Positions 32,460-42,050 are shown, counted from the first letter of the stretch. The stretch is DNA of 63,304 bases from Chitinophagales bacterium 33-2 (GCA_002050435.1 MWYV01000002.1:1-63304); one strand, 5' to 3'. Numbers and translations are program-made. Notes: generated by a model from the sequence alone, not told the origin.

Positions 32460-32929
32460 AAAAATAGAAATAACGGTAAGAGTCAGAAACATGTAACAAT
32501 CGAAATACGGCAAAAATTATTCCTTATCCATTTATAACAAATACAAGGGTGCATTAAAAACATACCTGATTGTCATCTACTGGCAAAAAAACTACAAACT
32601 ACTATTCCAATCTAAAATCAGAATGCCGCTCCTTTTACCATCCCAATAAACTAAGCTCCTATAATATAGTAACTATCAATGCCTTCTGCAGCAAAGTACC
32701 TGCATTTCTGCCAGTCCAAAAAAAACTGGCAAGTGACGCTACATGGATAACCACTTTACAATAGATTGCGGGAATAACAATGGGAATAGCCAAGCATGGA
32801 ACAGACAGTGACAGCGATTTACTTTGAATGAAACTGCAATAAATTTAGTAAGAGACAAACCAAAGCGTCAAATAGTTTACCTGAAGCGCACAGCATCAAC
32901 CGGAATACTTCTTAAACTTTTTACGCTTT
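32460..32929. other. Gap between the kinase and the T9SS protein gene
   Basis: No gene is supportable. The 5' region of the kinase gene lies at the left. The rest is AT-rich with frequent stops. I see no hairpin with a T-run and no repeat. Confidence 0.4.
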
Positions 32930-33931
32930 CTAATTTTTTATGATCGTCATGCTTTTTTGTGCCTCCTGCAACTTTATCACATAAACACCGCTTTTAAATA
33001 TTGCCATTGGTACATGGATGTGGTTCATACCCTCGCGAAGCCAAATTGCTTCAGAACTTACTACTCTTCCTGTGCCGTCTAAAATCGTCAAAACTTCCTT
33101 TTGTTCCGCTGATGATTGAACCTTAAGCAGAAGATCCTGAATTACCGGATTGGGAAACAATTTAACATCCGTAACTGCTCCTATTTTCGCTTTCACATTT
33201 TCTGAATAACTAAAACCTCCGTCCTTATCAACTATTTTCAACCGATAATAATTATTCCCTGCTGACGGATGATGATCCATAAAACTGTAAGTTCCATTTG
33301 CACCACCCATTCCCACTGTGGCTAAGATTTTAAAATCAACTCCATTGTATGAGCGCTCCACTTCAAAATGACTTGCATTTTCTTCCATTAAAGTTTGCCA
33401 TATTAAATAAACACCCGCGTTCCTTTCAGTTGCTTTAAACAGTTTCAGTTTCACAGGAAGCAACATTTGTGGTGCTGAAAAATTTGAGATTGTGAAGCTT
33501 GCATACCCACCAATATTATTTGTGGCCCTTACGCGAAAACCAATTACTGTTCCTGCATTTACAAAGCCACCCAGGTAGTTACCCGATTGGCCTACTGATG
33601 AAGAAGCATTGGTTAAAACTGTGAATACCCCATTTACCAATACGCCTGCCTCGTCAAAAACCGGATGATCGTCATACGTCCGGTACGACCAGCTGAATCC
33701 CCAGTTTCCAGCAGATGTTACGGTAATAACAAAATCAAGGTCTTCATTATTTCCATCAATGCTATCACTTCCAGATAGCATGATTGATGCTGGCGCTGCA
33801 GATACATCCATACTTCCATTCGATCCCGGAGTTTTTGAAATTGTCCATTTGGCGGGAGCATAGCCACCATTGAATTGTGCCTGCGTAACTGCAGATAACA
33901 GGATCAGACAATGAAACAAGAGCGTTTTCAT
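32930..33931 (-). CDS. Secreted protein with T9SS type A sorting domain
   Basis: A 333-aa surface protein. The start is at MKTLLFHCLILLSAVTQAQF, a clean signal peptide; 25 further upstream codons are unlikely coding. The first domain (about 20-155) is a beta sandwich with AKWTISKTPGSNGSMDVSAA and WSYRTYDDHPVFDEAGVLVN. A fibronectin-like module follows (LPVKLKLFKATERNAGVYLI, HFEVERSYNGVDFKILATV), and then the type A sorting domain (from LFPNPVIQDLLL to YVIKLQEAQKSMTIIKN). The N-terminal domain resembles jelly-roll ligand-binding modules of exported Bacteroidota proteins; the ligand is unknown. It is divergent from the helicase gene at 34053. Confidence 0.8.
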   Translation of the reverse strand: MKTLLFHCLILLSAVTQAQFNGGYAPAKWTISKTPGSNGSMDVSAAPASIMLSGSDSIDGNNEDLDFVITVTSAGNWGFSWSYRTYDDHPVFDEAGVLVNGVFTVLTNASSSVGQSGNYLGGFVNAGTVIGFRVRATNNIGGYASFTISNFSAPQMLLPVKLKLFKATERNAGVYLIWQTLMEENASHFEVERSYNGVDFKILATVGMGGANGTYSFMDHHPSAGNNYYRLKIVDKDGGFSYSENVKAKIGAVTDVKLFPNPVIQDLLLKVQSSAEQKEVLTILDGTGRVVSSEAIWLREGMNHIHVPMAIFKSGVYVIKLQEAQKSMTIIKN

Positions 33932-34052
33932 AACATTTTGTATTGGATTCGGATTTGCCTTAGGCTTTAGAGAGACAAAACTGATATTTATTAAAATATA
34001 ATGCAATAAGTATATTCCATTAATTCTTAATTAAGGCACTTTACCTTTAATT

Positions 34053-35948
34053 ATGGATTATTTCAGTCAACTGGAGGAACTTTTGAAGATCGAAAAGGAA
34101 GAAGACAAGAGAATATATGCAGCGCTGATTCGCAACCTGCCGCTTACAGAAAGAAGAGCGCATGGTTTAACCTGGTATCCAGTCGCGATAAAAGATAGTG
34201 AAATAGGTAAAGGGGATTATCTCACCATTGAATTGGAACGTACCACACACCAGGAGATCATCCACCAGTTAAGATTCGGGATGACTGCTGCGTTATTTTC
34301 CAACCATGATCCAAAAAACGATCGTTTGGAAGGAACCATTTCGCTTATCAATGGTAATAAAATCAAACTCTCGCTGCGTACCGACGAATTACCCGACTGG
34401 GTAAAAGACGGCAAATTAGGAATTGATGCAGTGTTTGATGAAAACAGCTACCAGGAAATGGAAAAGGCTTTGAAACATGCCAAAGGCCTGGCAGATAAAA
34501 AAGAAGATGGCTACCTGATCAACATCCTCATAGGTGGAAGATCTCCTCAATTTAATGCTTCAGAAAATTTTCAGGTTGACAAACTCAATGATGCACAAAG
34601 ATTGGCGGTAGAAAAAATTATGTCGGCTAACGAACTTGCGATTGTGCATGGCCCACCAGGCACTGGTAAAACAACAACTCTTGTAGCTGCCATTAAATTA
34701 TTGATTCGGAAAGAAAAAGAAAAAATTCTGGTGGTGGCGCCCAGTAATGCAGCGGTAGACCTTTTATCGGAAAAACTTTTCGATGCGGGACTGGAAGTTT
34801 TGCGCGTGGGCAACCCTGCCCGTGTGTCTGAAAAACAAATGGTACTTACACTGGATAGTAAAATGGCGGCACACCCGGGAATGAAGGAAATTAAACGGTT
34901 AAAAAAACAGGCAGCCGAATACCGCGATCTTGCCCAAAAATATAAACGCAATTTCGGCGCAGCCGAGCGCGAACAACGCAAGGCCCTTTTTGTAGAAGCC
35001 CGGAACATTCTCAAAGAAGTGGAAAGAACCGAACAATATATAACCAATGACCTTGTTGACCGCTCAGATCTCATTACTGCAACACTTGTTGGTGCCAATC
35101 ATTATACTGTTAAACATCTGTCTTATAAAACAGTGGTGATAGATGAAGCGGGACAAGCATTGGAGCCGGCCTGCTGGATCCCCATCCTGAAAGCAAAAAA
35201 ACTTGTGATGGCAGGCGACCATTGTCAACTTCCTCCAACCATAAAATCGGCACAGGCAGCACAAAAAGGACTTGGAAAAACGCTTATGGAAAAACTGGTG
35301 GCACTGCACCCCGAAGCTGTAGTGCTACTTAATGAACAATACCGTATGCACCAGCAGATCATGCAATTTTCTTCTCAGGAATTTTATAACAATCAACTTT
35401 CAGCGCATACATCAGTAAGCAATCATCTTTTATTTGATGAAGATGCACCATTATTATTTATTGATACTGCCGGTTGTGGCTTTGAAGAAAAAATTGATGG
35501 AACCGGGATCAGCAACCCTGAGGAAGCAGCCTTCTTATTAAAACACCTTGAAAAATTATTAAGTCTATCACAATTTATAAACACTTTCCCTACAGTTGCA
35601 GTTATTGCTCCCTACAAACACCAGGTAGAATTGCTTAAAGAATTGTTTCCAACCTATGCAACACTTGAACAACATAAAGCATTTATTTCTGTAAACACAA
35701 TTGATAGTTTCCAGGGTCAGGAAAGAGATGTGGTTTATATCAGTCTCACGAGAAGCAATTCTGAGAGCATTATTGGTTTCCTCAGCGAGGTGCGCCGCAT
35801 GAATGTTGCCATGACAAGAGCCCGGAAAAAACTTGTAGTGATTGGAGACAGCGCTACCATTGCGCAATTTCCTTTTTATTCAGATTTTATTGAATATGCA
35901 CAGGAAGTAAATGGATATAAAAGTGCATGGGAGTATTTTGATGCATAA
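34053..35948 (+). CDS. Superfamily 1B DNA/RNA helicase (IGHMBP2/SMUBP-2-like)
   Basis: A 631-aa ATP-dependent helicase. The N-terminal 170 residues form the beta-barrel and stalk module of Upf1-like enzymes. Motifs in order: Q-type segment LNDAQRLAVEKIM, Walker A HGPPGTGKTTT (about 200-210), motif Ia VVAPSNAAVDLL, a coiled 1B/1C insertion (about 270-330), Walker B VVIDEAGQALEP, motif III MAGDHCQLPPTIKS, motif IV LLNEQYRMHQQIM, motif V VNTIDSFQGQERDVVYISLT and motif VI RRMNVAMTRARKKLVVIGD. All catalytic residues are present. It should unwind nucleic acid 5' to 3'. It is a single gene with a terminator right at its stop codon. Confidence 0.92.
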   Translation: MDYFSQLEELLKIEKEEDKRIYAALIRNLPLTERRAHGLTWYPVAIKDSEIGKGDYLTIELERTTHQEIIHQLRFGMTAALFSNHDPKNDRLEGTISLINGNKIKLSLRTDELPDWVKDGKLGIDAVFDENSYQEMEKALKHAKGLADKKEDGYLINILIGGRSPQFNASENFQVDKLNDAQRLAVEKIMSANELAIVHGPPGTGKTTTLVAAIKLLIRKEKEKILVVAPSNAAVDLLSEKLFDAGLEVLRVGNPARVSEKQMVLTLDSKMAAHPGMKEIKRLKKQAAEYRDLAQKYKRNFGAAEREQRKALFVEARNILKEVERTEQYITNDLVDRSDLITATLVGANHYTVKHLSYKTVVIDEAGQALEPACWIPILKAKKLVMAGDHCQLPPTIKSAQAAQKGLGKTLMEKLVALHPEAVVLLNEQYRMHQQIMQFSSQEFYNNQLSAHTSVSNHLLFDEDAPLLFIDTAGCGFEEKIDGTGISNPEEAAFLLKHLEKLLSLSQFINTFPTVAVIAPYKHQVELLKELFPTYATLEQHKAFISVNTIDSFQGQERDVVYISLTRSNSESIIGFLSEVRRMNVAMTRARKKLVVIGDSATIAQFPFYSDFIEYAQEVNGYKSAWEYFDA

Positions 35949-35949
35949 A

Positions 35950-35980
35950 AAAAGCGCAAAGAAAACTTTGCGCCATTTAT
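35950..35980. terminator. Bidirectional terminator between convergent genes
   Basis: GCGCAAAG (35954-35961) pairs with CTTTGCGC (35966-35973) around AAAA. On the minus strand the stem is followed by TTTTTTT (35947-35953), on the plus strand by ATTTATTT. It serves both the helicase gene and the convergent PRC-barrel gene in only 32 bases. Confidence 0.85.
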
Positions 35981-36772
35981 TTAAGCCTTATCACCGGGAT
36001 CTCGAAGACCCTCTCTCCTGATCCTGTCCTCAATGGTTTTCCCGGACCTGTACCTGTTCCCGGAAGAACGCTGCTGTCTTTGATCCTGTCCATTTGATTT
36101 GCGATCCCTGTTGATCTCCAACACCTTTCCTTCTCTTTCACCTGATCTTTCGCCCTCAGAAAAATTTGTTGCATTTTCACCAGTGGTAGCACCTCCTGAT
36201 TCCCTTCTGTTTTCGGGTATGATCCCTCCGTCACTTCTTTTCTCCCATAGCCTTAAACCTTTTTCAAATTCCGTTTCCTTTTTTTGCTCATTCACTTCTC
36301 TCAGCCTGTTTCTGTACAGGTTATCATCATTATAATAATCATGTTTATAAAATTCAGGATCTGGCGTTAACCCGCCATTCGTTTCTGTAGTTTCCTGTTT
36401 TCTGCCCAATGTCTTACAGATTTCTCTTTCCACGTCCACATCTAGCCGATCCTTTTCATATTCAGGAAGTTCAGTAAGCTGGGAGGTGTTCACCTGTGGC
36501 AGGATCACATCATCATCATCTTTATGCAATTCTGCAAGGCCAATAGGAAATAATACTTTCCGGTCGTTTAAATCCAGGTCGTTTTTATGAAGATCAACAA
36601 CCATATAACGTACTTTCTTATTTAAAGTGTCCAGTACCAGTTCATCAACCTTTCCAATTCTTTTACCTACTGAATTTCTTACATCCCATCCTCTAATATC
36701 CGGATCGCCTTCAACGATTTCAAATCCGCTCTCTTTCAATTCAGTCAATCGCGCTTCATTATGTTTACTCAT
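35981..36772 (-). CDS. PRC-barrel domain protein with long charged tail
   Basis: A 263-aa soluble protein. The PRC-barrel domain covers about 15-100 (GFEIVEGDPDIRGWDVRNSV, GKRIGKVDELVLDTLNKKVR, YMVVDLHKNDLDLNDRKVLF). PRC barrels bind RNA or proteins and occur in stress and membrane-associated proteins. From about 130 the sequence is low-complexity Asp/Glu/Arg/Lys/Gly-rich (FEKGLRLWEKRSDGGIIPEN, then repeated RESGG / GERSGEREGK stretches) and presumably disordered. A 63-aa single-pass membrane protein follows 23 bp upstream on the same strand, which may be its membrane partner. Confidence 0.75.
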   Translation of the reverse strand: MSKHNEARLTELKESGFEIVEGDPDIRGWDVRNSVGKRIGKVDELVLDTLNKKVRYMVVDLHKNDLDLNDRKVLFPIGLAELHKDDDDVILPQVNTSQLTELPEYEKDRLDVDVEREICKTLGRKQETTETNGGLTPDPEFYKHDYYNDDNLYRNRLREVNEQKKETEFEKGLRLWEKRSDGGIIPENRRESGGATTGENATNFSEGERSGEREGKVLEINRDRKSNGQDQRQQRSSGNRYRSGKTIEDRIRREGLRDPGDKA

Positions 36773-36795
36773 AACCTTTTAATTTTAACAATTGA

Positions 36796-36987
36796 TCAAA
36801 CCTCCCATGTTTCCAAGGGAGCATTAATAATATAACCTGCAGTGGTATTTCGTGGAACCCCATCTTCTGCGCTGTTATTCTTCGTAAGGAAAAATGCAAT
36901 CGCTACTACCACCGCCAAAACTAAAATGATCCATACCCAGGCGGTAGATGTATTTTGTTTTTTTGATTGAACCTGTATCTCTGCCAT
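36796..36987 (-). CDS. Small single-pass membrane protein
   Basis: A 63-aa protein: short polar N-terminus, one helix (TAWVWIILVLAVVVAIAFFL), then a polar C-terminal part ending PLETWEV. No family recognised. It is encoded just upstream of the PRC-barrel gene on the same strand with a 23-bp gap, so probably co-transcribed with it. The coding frame is supported by the hydrophobic profile and the context rather than by similarity. Confidence 0.55.
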   Translation of the reverse strand: MAEIQVQSKKQNTSTAWVWIILVLAVVVAIAFFLTKNNSAEDGVPRNTTAGYIINAPLETWEV

Positions 36988-37173
36988 AACAAAAAATTTG
37001 TTGTTAGCAGTGATTAACCAGAAACCATGCCTATATGTTTGTGAGTATCTATAAAATAAATGAAGCCGTTACCATCAGGATGCTGAAGCTGTTGACCGAA
37101 AATTCTGTTCATCCATTCCAGAAAACGGTCTATTAAAATAAAGACCTTTAAAAGCAGTGAAGATAAAATCTAA

Positions 37174-37887
37174 TTAAAGTTCATTCAGCACCTGGGAGCG
37201 TTGAAGATATTTTTCATCCGGATAATAAATAAAAAGCAGGGAGCCTTCCTTGATGCGGTTGATGACATCCAGATTTTCAGATTGAGGGATTGCAGGACAA
37301 CCAAGACTTCTTTCCACTTTACCTGCACTGGCCCTTTGTTCGTTTATATATTGAGAACCATGCAACACAACACCCCGGGCTTCTGCATTGCTATTAAATT
37401 CCTTTTCCAGTCCGGCAAGCCTTAAAGAATATCCACGGCTTCCATTATAAGATTGTTTGGTTACATAAAATCCCAGGCTACTTTGATTGGAGTTCAACTT
37501 ATTGGAAAACTTTTCCGCCATTTCAGAACCTGAATTTTTACCATGCATCACAAAGGTGTTCAAAACCAGTTCCTGGTTCTCCACATCAATTAAATAAAAG
37601 CGCCTGTTAACCAATGGCTGGCTAAAATCAATAACAGTTAAATACTGTGCATTGCGAACAATTCCTTTCTCCACAAGTGATTCATAACCTTTTATTGCAC
37701 GGTCAAGCGCATCGCGCTCCAGTCCAAATTCGCCCAGATCCAATCCATCATAAAGCTGGGATATGAGTGAATTGTTATTAAAATTGAAAAGAGAAAGGCT
37801 GGTAACAGAAAAATCAGAAGCGGATGAGTTAAAAGATGTGCTGACCAAACCTGTCAGCAATAAAATCTTTACAAAGAATTTCTTCAT
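37174..37887 (-). CDS. Murein L,D-transpeptidase catalytic-domain protein
   Basis: A 237-aa exported protein (signal MKKFFVKILLLTGLVSTSFN). The catalytic part matches the YkuD-like family of L,D-transpeptidases found in Bacteroidota and Proteobacteria: LTVIDFSQPLVNRRFYLIDV, NTFVMHGKNSGSEMAEKFSN, LGFYVTKQSYNGSRGYSLRL, GVVLHGSQYI (His of the HG motif) and SLGCPAIPQSENLDVI with the catalytic Cys. It should act on peptidoglycan stem peptides, cross-linking or trimming them. A second, unrelated-type L,D-transpeptidase is at 44538. Confidence 0.85.
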   Translation of the reverse strand: MKKFFVKILLLTGLVSTSFNSSASDFSVTSLSLFNFNNNSLISQLYDGLDLGEFGLERDALDRAIKGYESLVEKGIVRNAQYLTVIDFSQPLVNRRFYLIDVENQELVLNTFVMHGKNSGSEMAEKFSNKLNSNQSSLGFYVTKQSYNGSRGYSLRLAGLEKEFNSNAEARGVVLHGSQYINEQRASAGKVERSLGCPAIPQSENLDVINRIKEGSLLFIYYPDEKYLQRSQVLNEL

Positions 37888-38077
37888 GGTGGCTTTTAAT
37901 AGGATTGATTGCGAATGTCTATTAATATCCCCAGGCTGAGAAGGAATTGCGCCAATTGAAACAGAAGTTTAAGAAGGTTGTTAATTTCATGTGAAAGGCA
38001 TCGTTGAACACGCTTCCGCTCATGCTGCTGCTTATCTAGAAAAGCGGGCGCTCTTTCAAATTCATTATTTTTATTTG

Positions 38078-38662
38078 ATGAAACCTATAACTGTTCTTTT
38101 TTGCCTACTTATTTTTTCTTCCTGCAGCCTTCCCCGCCGTGCGGTAATGAATAACAATCATCAGCAACAATTCTGGGATGGCTTGAAATCGCTTTGCGGA
38201 AATGCGTACCGGGGGCAGGTGATTTCGGCACCTGAGAATGATACGGTTTTCAGGAACAAAGAACTTTATCTGCACATCAAAAGTTGCGAAGACAACCGCA
38301 TCAGAACACCCTTTGTAGTTGGGAGCAACCGTTCAAGAACTTTTATCATTACAAAACTCCCGGGTGCTCTTCAATTGCAACACGACCACAGGCACAGTGA
38401 CGGCATTCCGGATAGCATCACTTTATATGGAGGAACCACCAATAATTCGGGTTCGCCTACGATGCAGATTTTTCCCGCAGATCAACACACGGCAAACATC
38501 TTACCGGCCGCTGCAGGTAATGTGTGGTGGTTTGATATGCAACCTGGAAAGTGGATCAGCTACAACCTGCGGCGCATGGGTACGGATCGGATTTTTACAA
38601 TCAGGTTTGATTTAACCCAACCGGTTCAGCCCCCTGAAGCTCCATGGGGTTGGAAGGATTAA
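38078..38662 (+). CDS. Lipoprotein of unknown function
   Basis: A 194-aa lipoprotein. The start is chosen at MKPITVLFCLLIFSSCSLPR with a lipobox (Cys16); codons upstream to 37991 do not look coding. The mature part has AVMNNNHQQQFWDGLKSLCG, LYLHIKSCEDNRIRTPFVVG, LQLQHDHRHSDGIPDSITLY and GNVWWFDMQPGKWISYNLRR. The His/Asp cluster HDHRHSDG is suggestive of a metal or substrate site. It resembles conserved hypothetical lipoproteins of this phylum, but I cannot give a name or activity. It precedes the second sugar dehydrogenase by 48 bp on the same strand. Confidence 0.65.
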   Translation: MKPITVLFCLLIFSSCSLPRRAVMNNNHQQQFWDGLKSLCGNAYRGQVISAPENDTVFRNKELYLHIKSCEDNRIRTPFVVGSNRSRTFIITKLPGALQLQHDHRHSDGIPDSITLYGGTTNNSGSPTMQIFPADQHTANILPAAAGNVWWFDMQPGKWISYNLRRMGTDRIFTIRFDLTQPVQPPEAPWGWKD

Positions 38663-38710
38663 AAGAGGTGGAATAAATTTGGTATGAATCCGGTCGAGAA
38701 TATAATAAAT

Positions 38711-39853
38711 ATGTTTAAATCATCCCTTCCTCTATTGTTTTTAATGGTGATGCTGCTGAGCCAGGCTTGTAGTTCAAACGGAAAGATCAGCAGTCAACAA
38801 AATAATAATGCGCAAGCTGCTACTGTAAATAATAATATTAAGGTGGATACCCTCGTTACCGGTTTACAAAATCCGTGGGGAATGGCTTTCCTATCCAACA
38901 ATAAAATGCTGATCACTGAAAGATCCGGTGACATCCGGATTGTTGAAAACGGCAGGCTTTTGTCTGATAAGGTGATGGGCGTTCCGGTAGTGCACAGTCG
39001 CGGGCAGGGAGGTTTGCTTGATATTGTTTTGCATCCTGATCACAGCACCAATGGCTGGATCTATTTTTCTTATTCAAAACCAGGTAACGGCGGTGCAACT
39101 ACAACACTTACCCGGGCAAAACTTCAGGGCAATAATCTCACATCCCTTCAGGAGTTGTTTTCGGTGCAGCCTTATGTAAATTCAAATGTCCACTTTGGAT
39201 CGAGGATCGCTTTTGACAGGAAAGGTTATGTTTATCTTAGTACAGGTGAAAGAGGAACAAAGTCCAATGCGCAAGACCTTACCAACCACAATGGAAAAGT
39301 AATGCGCCTCCACGATGATGGCCGCGTGCCCTCCGATAATCCATTTGTCAATACACCAAATGCAAAACCTGAGATCTGGTCTTACGGACACAGAAACATC
39401 CAGGGAATGGTGTATGATGCTAATACCGGCATTTTATGGTCGCATGAGCACGGGCCAAAAGGTGGTGACGAAGTAAACATTATTGAAAAAGGAAATAATT
39501 ATGGCTGGCCCCTCGTGACGCATGGAATCGATTACAATGGTTCTATCATTTCCAATGAAAAAGAAAGAGCAGGCATAACAGCTCCTTTATATGTATGGAC
39601 ACCTTCAATAGCTCCCTGCGGACTGGCACTGGTTACTACAGACAGGTACCCGGGATGGAAAGGCAGCCTGCTTGCCGGTGCACTGGCAGGACAACATATA
39701 GCCCGACTGGAGATCAATAACCGCCGTGTTGTGAAAGAAGAAAGACTGATTGATGACGTGGCCAGGGTGCGTGCCGTTGCTGAAGCACCAGACGGATATA
39801 TTTATGTGCTTACTGAATCGCCTGGAATGCTGCTCCGCTTTTCGAACAGGTAA
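38711..39853 (+). CDS. PQQ-dependent sugar dehydrogenase, lipoprotein (paralogue)
   Basis: A 380-aa member of the same GSDH family as the gene at 372. The start at MFKSSLPLLFLMVMLLSQAC gives a lipoprotein signal (Cys20); an ATG nine codons earlier (38684) is also possible. Family segments: LQNPWGMAFLSNNKMLITER, GQGGLLDIVLHP, VHFGSRIAFDRKGYVYLSTG, SYGHRNIQGMVYDANTGILW, GPKGGDEVNIIEKGNNYGWP and the C-terminal PDGYIYVLTES. It is 48 bp downstream of an unknown lipoprotein. The two paralogues share the fold and motifs but are clearly diverged, so this is an old duplication or separate acquisition. Confidence 0.88.
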   Translation: MFKSSLPLLFLMVMLLSQACSSNGKISSQQNNNAQAATVNNNIKVDTLVTGLQNPWGMAFLSNNKMLITERSGDIRIVENGRLLSDKVMGVPVVHSRGQGGLLDIVLHPDHSTNGWIYFSYSKPGNGGATTTLTRAKLQGNNLTSLQELFSVQPYVNSNVHFGSRIAFDRKGYVYLSTGERGTKSNAQDLTNHNGKVMRLHDDGRVPSDNPFVNTPNAKPEIWSYGHRNIQGMVYDANTGILWSHEHGPKGGDEVNIIEKGNNYGWPLVTHGIDYNGSIISNEKERAGITAPLYVWTPSIAPCGLALVTTDRYPGWKGSLLAGALAGQHIARLEINNRRVVKEERLIDDVARVRAVAEAPDGYIYVLTESPGMLLRFSNR

Positions 39854-39875
39854 ATAAGATGATTGTTTAAGAAAA

Positions 39876-40775
39876 TTATTCCTTCACAGTGATCACAGAA
39901 CTGATCAATGCAGGTTGCTTTTTGATTTGCAATTCAAGACCTTCTTCAAATCCACTGAAATCTTTTTTAAGATGCCAGGAAGTGATCTTTAAATGGTCTC
40001 CGGCTATATATAAAGTGAGGTAATGAAACATGGGCTTGTAATCTTCTGAAAGATCTGCTAGTGATCCGAGTCCTTTTCTTAAGGGTTGTTTCAAACCACC
40101 GCCGCCTCCGATCACAAGAAAATCTTTTGATCCAACAATAAAATGTTCGAAAGCATGCGCATGGCCGGATAAAAACAACTGGCTTTTTTTTGATGAAAGA
40201 AACGCAGGTACAAAATCATGTTGCACTGCAAGCGAAGGTTTTACAATGCGGCTGTTGGTATAGGGCGAATGATGACAACAGGTGATCACAAACTGAACGT
40301 TGGCATCTGCATCCAGTTCATCCAGGGTTTGCCGCAACCAGGCTTCCTGGTGTTTTCTTTCGTCGGGCGTCATCTGTCCAAAATTCGAGTTTAGTAAAAC
40401 AACAGCTACATCATCACACTTCACCGAATAACCCGTCCGTTCGTGGTCCGGAAATCTTTTCTGAAATTCCATGGTGCCTTTTTTTGGCTGGCCCATCACT
40501 TCATGGTTGCCCAGAATCGCATACACCGGAATGTCGTTTTTCCTCAGGTCATTTAAATACACATCAACCGGCTTCCATTGTTTTTGACTGTACCCCAGGT
40601 TCACTACATCACCCAACAGGAAAAATTGCTTTGGATTTCTTTTTTGAACATCTTTAAACAGCAATTTGGTGGCCTCACGGTTATTGAATGATCTTAGCCA
40701 TAAGGTTTCTACCAGCATGGGTGCCTGTGTATCGCTGGCAAAAGCAAGGATCTTATTCTCCACCATTTCCATCAT
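39876..40775 (-). CDS. Metallophosphoesterase (calcineurin-like)
   Basis: A 299-aa cytosolic enzyme with the five-block dinuclear metal site: FASDTQ (first Asp), LLGDVVNLG, ILGNHEVMG, TCCHHSPYTNS and LSGHAHAFEH. The start is set at MMEMVENKILAFASD; the 22-codon upstream extension (to 40841) lacks family similarity. It should hydrolyse a phosphomonoester or diester; the substrate is unknown. No signal peptide. It is divergent from the OmpA-like gene, 100 bp apart. Confidence 0.83.
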   Translation of the reverse strand: MMEMVENKILAFASDTQAPMLVETLWLRSFNNREATKLLFKDVQKRNPKQFFLLGDVVNLGYSQKQWKPVDVYLNDLRKNDIPVYAILGNHEVMGQPKKGTMEFQKRFPDHERTGYSVKCDDVAVVLLNSNFGQMTPDERKHQEAWLRQTLDELDADANVQFVITCCHHSPYTNSRIVKPSLAVQHDFVPAFLSSKKSQLFLSGHAHAFEHFIVGSKDFLVIGGGGGLKQPLRKGLGSLADLSEDYKPMFHYLTLYIAGDHLKITSWHLKKDFSGFEEGLELQIKKQPALISSVITVKE

Positions 40776-40875
40776 CAACCTATAAATATAATATCCATAC
40801 CATCGCTTTTGGTTTTTAACAAAAACAAATCCTTTAAACATACTTCCTTACAAAATGATTGATGAACTTTAGAAG

Positions 40876-41718
40876 ATGAAGCTTTTTACTTTCCTGCTGT
40901 ACATGACCTTTGGCATTTTTGCTCATGCACAAACCAGAGACACATCGCTGATCCTGTTTGAATTTGATAGTTACACACTTTCCCCATCTGCAAAAGTGCA
41001 ACTTCAGCGTTGGGTAAACACCTACCAGCAGCAAAAAGGAGATATCATTTTATATGGACATTGTGATGCAAAAGGCTCCCATGAATATAATGATCAACTA
41101 TCTGAAAATCGCTCAAATGCTGTAAAGGAATGGCTGGAGCAACATGGTGTGGCTTCTTCGGCAATTTCAATGGTGAAAGGATTTGGAAAAAGAAATCCTT
41201 TAAATGAAAATAAAAATGATGACGAAAGAGAAATCAACCGCCGGGTTGAAATTATCTTGGAAAAAAAGGAAATTCCTGTTGTAACAGAAACTACTGAAGA
41301 ACCTCCGAAAATATTGTTAAAAGAAACGATTGATAGTTTGAAGGTGGGCGACAAACTGGTGCTCCCTCATATTAATTTCCAGGGTGGCTTGCACAGGTTT
41401 CTCCCGTCTGCACTTCCTTCCCTTGAAGAACTATTAAAGGCCATGCAATCCAATCCCGCTCTTGAAATTGAGATCCAGGGTCATATTTGCTGCAGGGCAG
41501 GTGTGGAACAGGATGGAATTGATCTAGAAACCAGGCAGTATAATTTGTCGGCTGCACGTGCCAGAGCTGTGTATGACTACCTGGTATCCAATGGAATTAA
41601 AAAAAACAGGATGCGCTACAAAGGTTTTGCCGGAATGTTTCCGCTAGTATCCCCGGAACTATCTGAAGCCGACCGTACCGCCAACCGGAGAGTGGAGATC
41701 CTTGTACTGAAACGCTGA
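40876..41718 (+). CDS. Exported protein with two OmpA-C-like domains
   Basis: A 280-aa protein with signal peptide MKLFTFLLYMTFGIFAHAQ and two peptidoglycan-binding OmpA-C domains in tandem. The first (about 25-130) contains LILFEFDSYTLSPSAKVQLQ, YGHCDAKGSHEYNDQLSENR and NRRVEIIL. The second (about 155-280) contains HRFLPSALPSLEELLKAM, IQGHICCRAG, NLSAARARAVYDYLVSNGI and ANRRVEILVLKR. The second domain has CC in the usual D-x-x-G segment and an altered acidic residue, so its ligand binding may differ. There is no barrel, so it is probably a periplasmic wall-binding protein. Confidence 0.83.
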   Translation: MKLFTFLLYMTFGIFAHAQTRDTSLILFEFDSYTLSPSAKVQLQRWVNTYQQQKGDIILYGHCDAKGSHEYNDQLSENRSNAVKEWLEQHGVASSAISMVKGFGKRNPLNENKNDDEREINRRVEIILEKKEIPVVTETTEEPPKILLKETIDSLKVGDKLVLPHINFQGGLHRFLPSALPSLEELLKAMQSNPALEIEIQGHICCRAGVEQDGIDLETRQYNLSAARARAVYDYLVSNGIKKNRMRYKGFAGMFPLVSPELSEADRTANRRVEILVLKR

Positions 41719-41783
41719 CTCTTAATTAAGCAGCTTTGTAACATTTTTATGGCTTTATGCGTCAGATGTTGAAATCTGCAGAC

Positions 41784-41975
41784 ATGAGAAAAATTTTCAG
41801 GCCTTTCCTTTTGCTCTTGGCCATCCTGGTTTTGCTAACCGGCTCAGCTTTCTCTTATATTTCCTATAAGCATTCGGAGGAATTTTGTTTAAAGCTCAGC
41901 GAACCATGCAGTTACGATACTGAAAACGGGCTTTTATGGGATATTTTCCCCAGCCAGATCTTCCTGGCGCCTTAA
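41784..41975 (+). CDS. Small single-pass exported or membrane protein
   Basis: A 63-aa protein, starting at MRKIFRPFLLLLAILVLLTG (an earlier ATG at 41757 adds nine codons). One N-terminal hydrophobic segment is followed by a short tail with two cysteines (EEFCLKLSEPCSYDTENG) and the ending WDIFPSQIFLAP. I do not recognise the family. It lies 75 bp before an ECF sigma gene. The two cysteines could form a disulfide outside the cytoplasm. Confidence 0.5.
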   Translation: MRKIFRPFLLLLAILVLLTGSAFSYISYKHSEEFCLKLSEPCSYDTENGLLWDIFPSQIFLAP

Positions 41976-42050
41976 TCAAATAAATTTTTTTTCCTTTGTT
42001 GTAACATTAGCCGGAATTGGCCGTATACATATTATTGTTTCCAACTGTTT

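Noticed and set aside
34053-35948. IGHMBP2-like helicase considered as a defence-system component
   Set aside because: It stands alone with a terminator directly after it, and its neighbours are envelope and PRC-barrel genes. The same helicase type is a common single gene in this phylum.
372-39853. The two sugar dehydrogenases considered as ends of a recent large duplication
   Set aside because: The proteins are clearly diverged and their neighbouring genes are unrelated, so there is no sign of a recent segmental duplication.
41757-41975. Small protein before the sigma gene considered as a toxin
   Set aside because: A single hydrophobic helix alone is not evidence, and there is no antitoxin-like gene or antisense RNA structure beside it.
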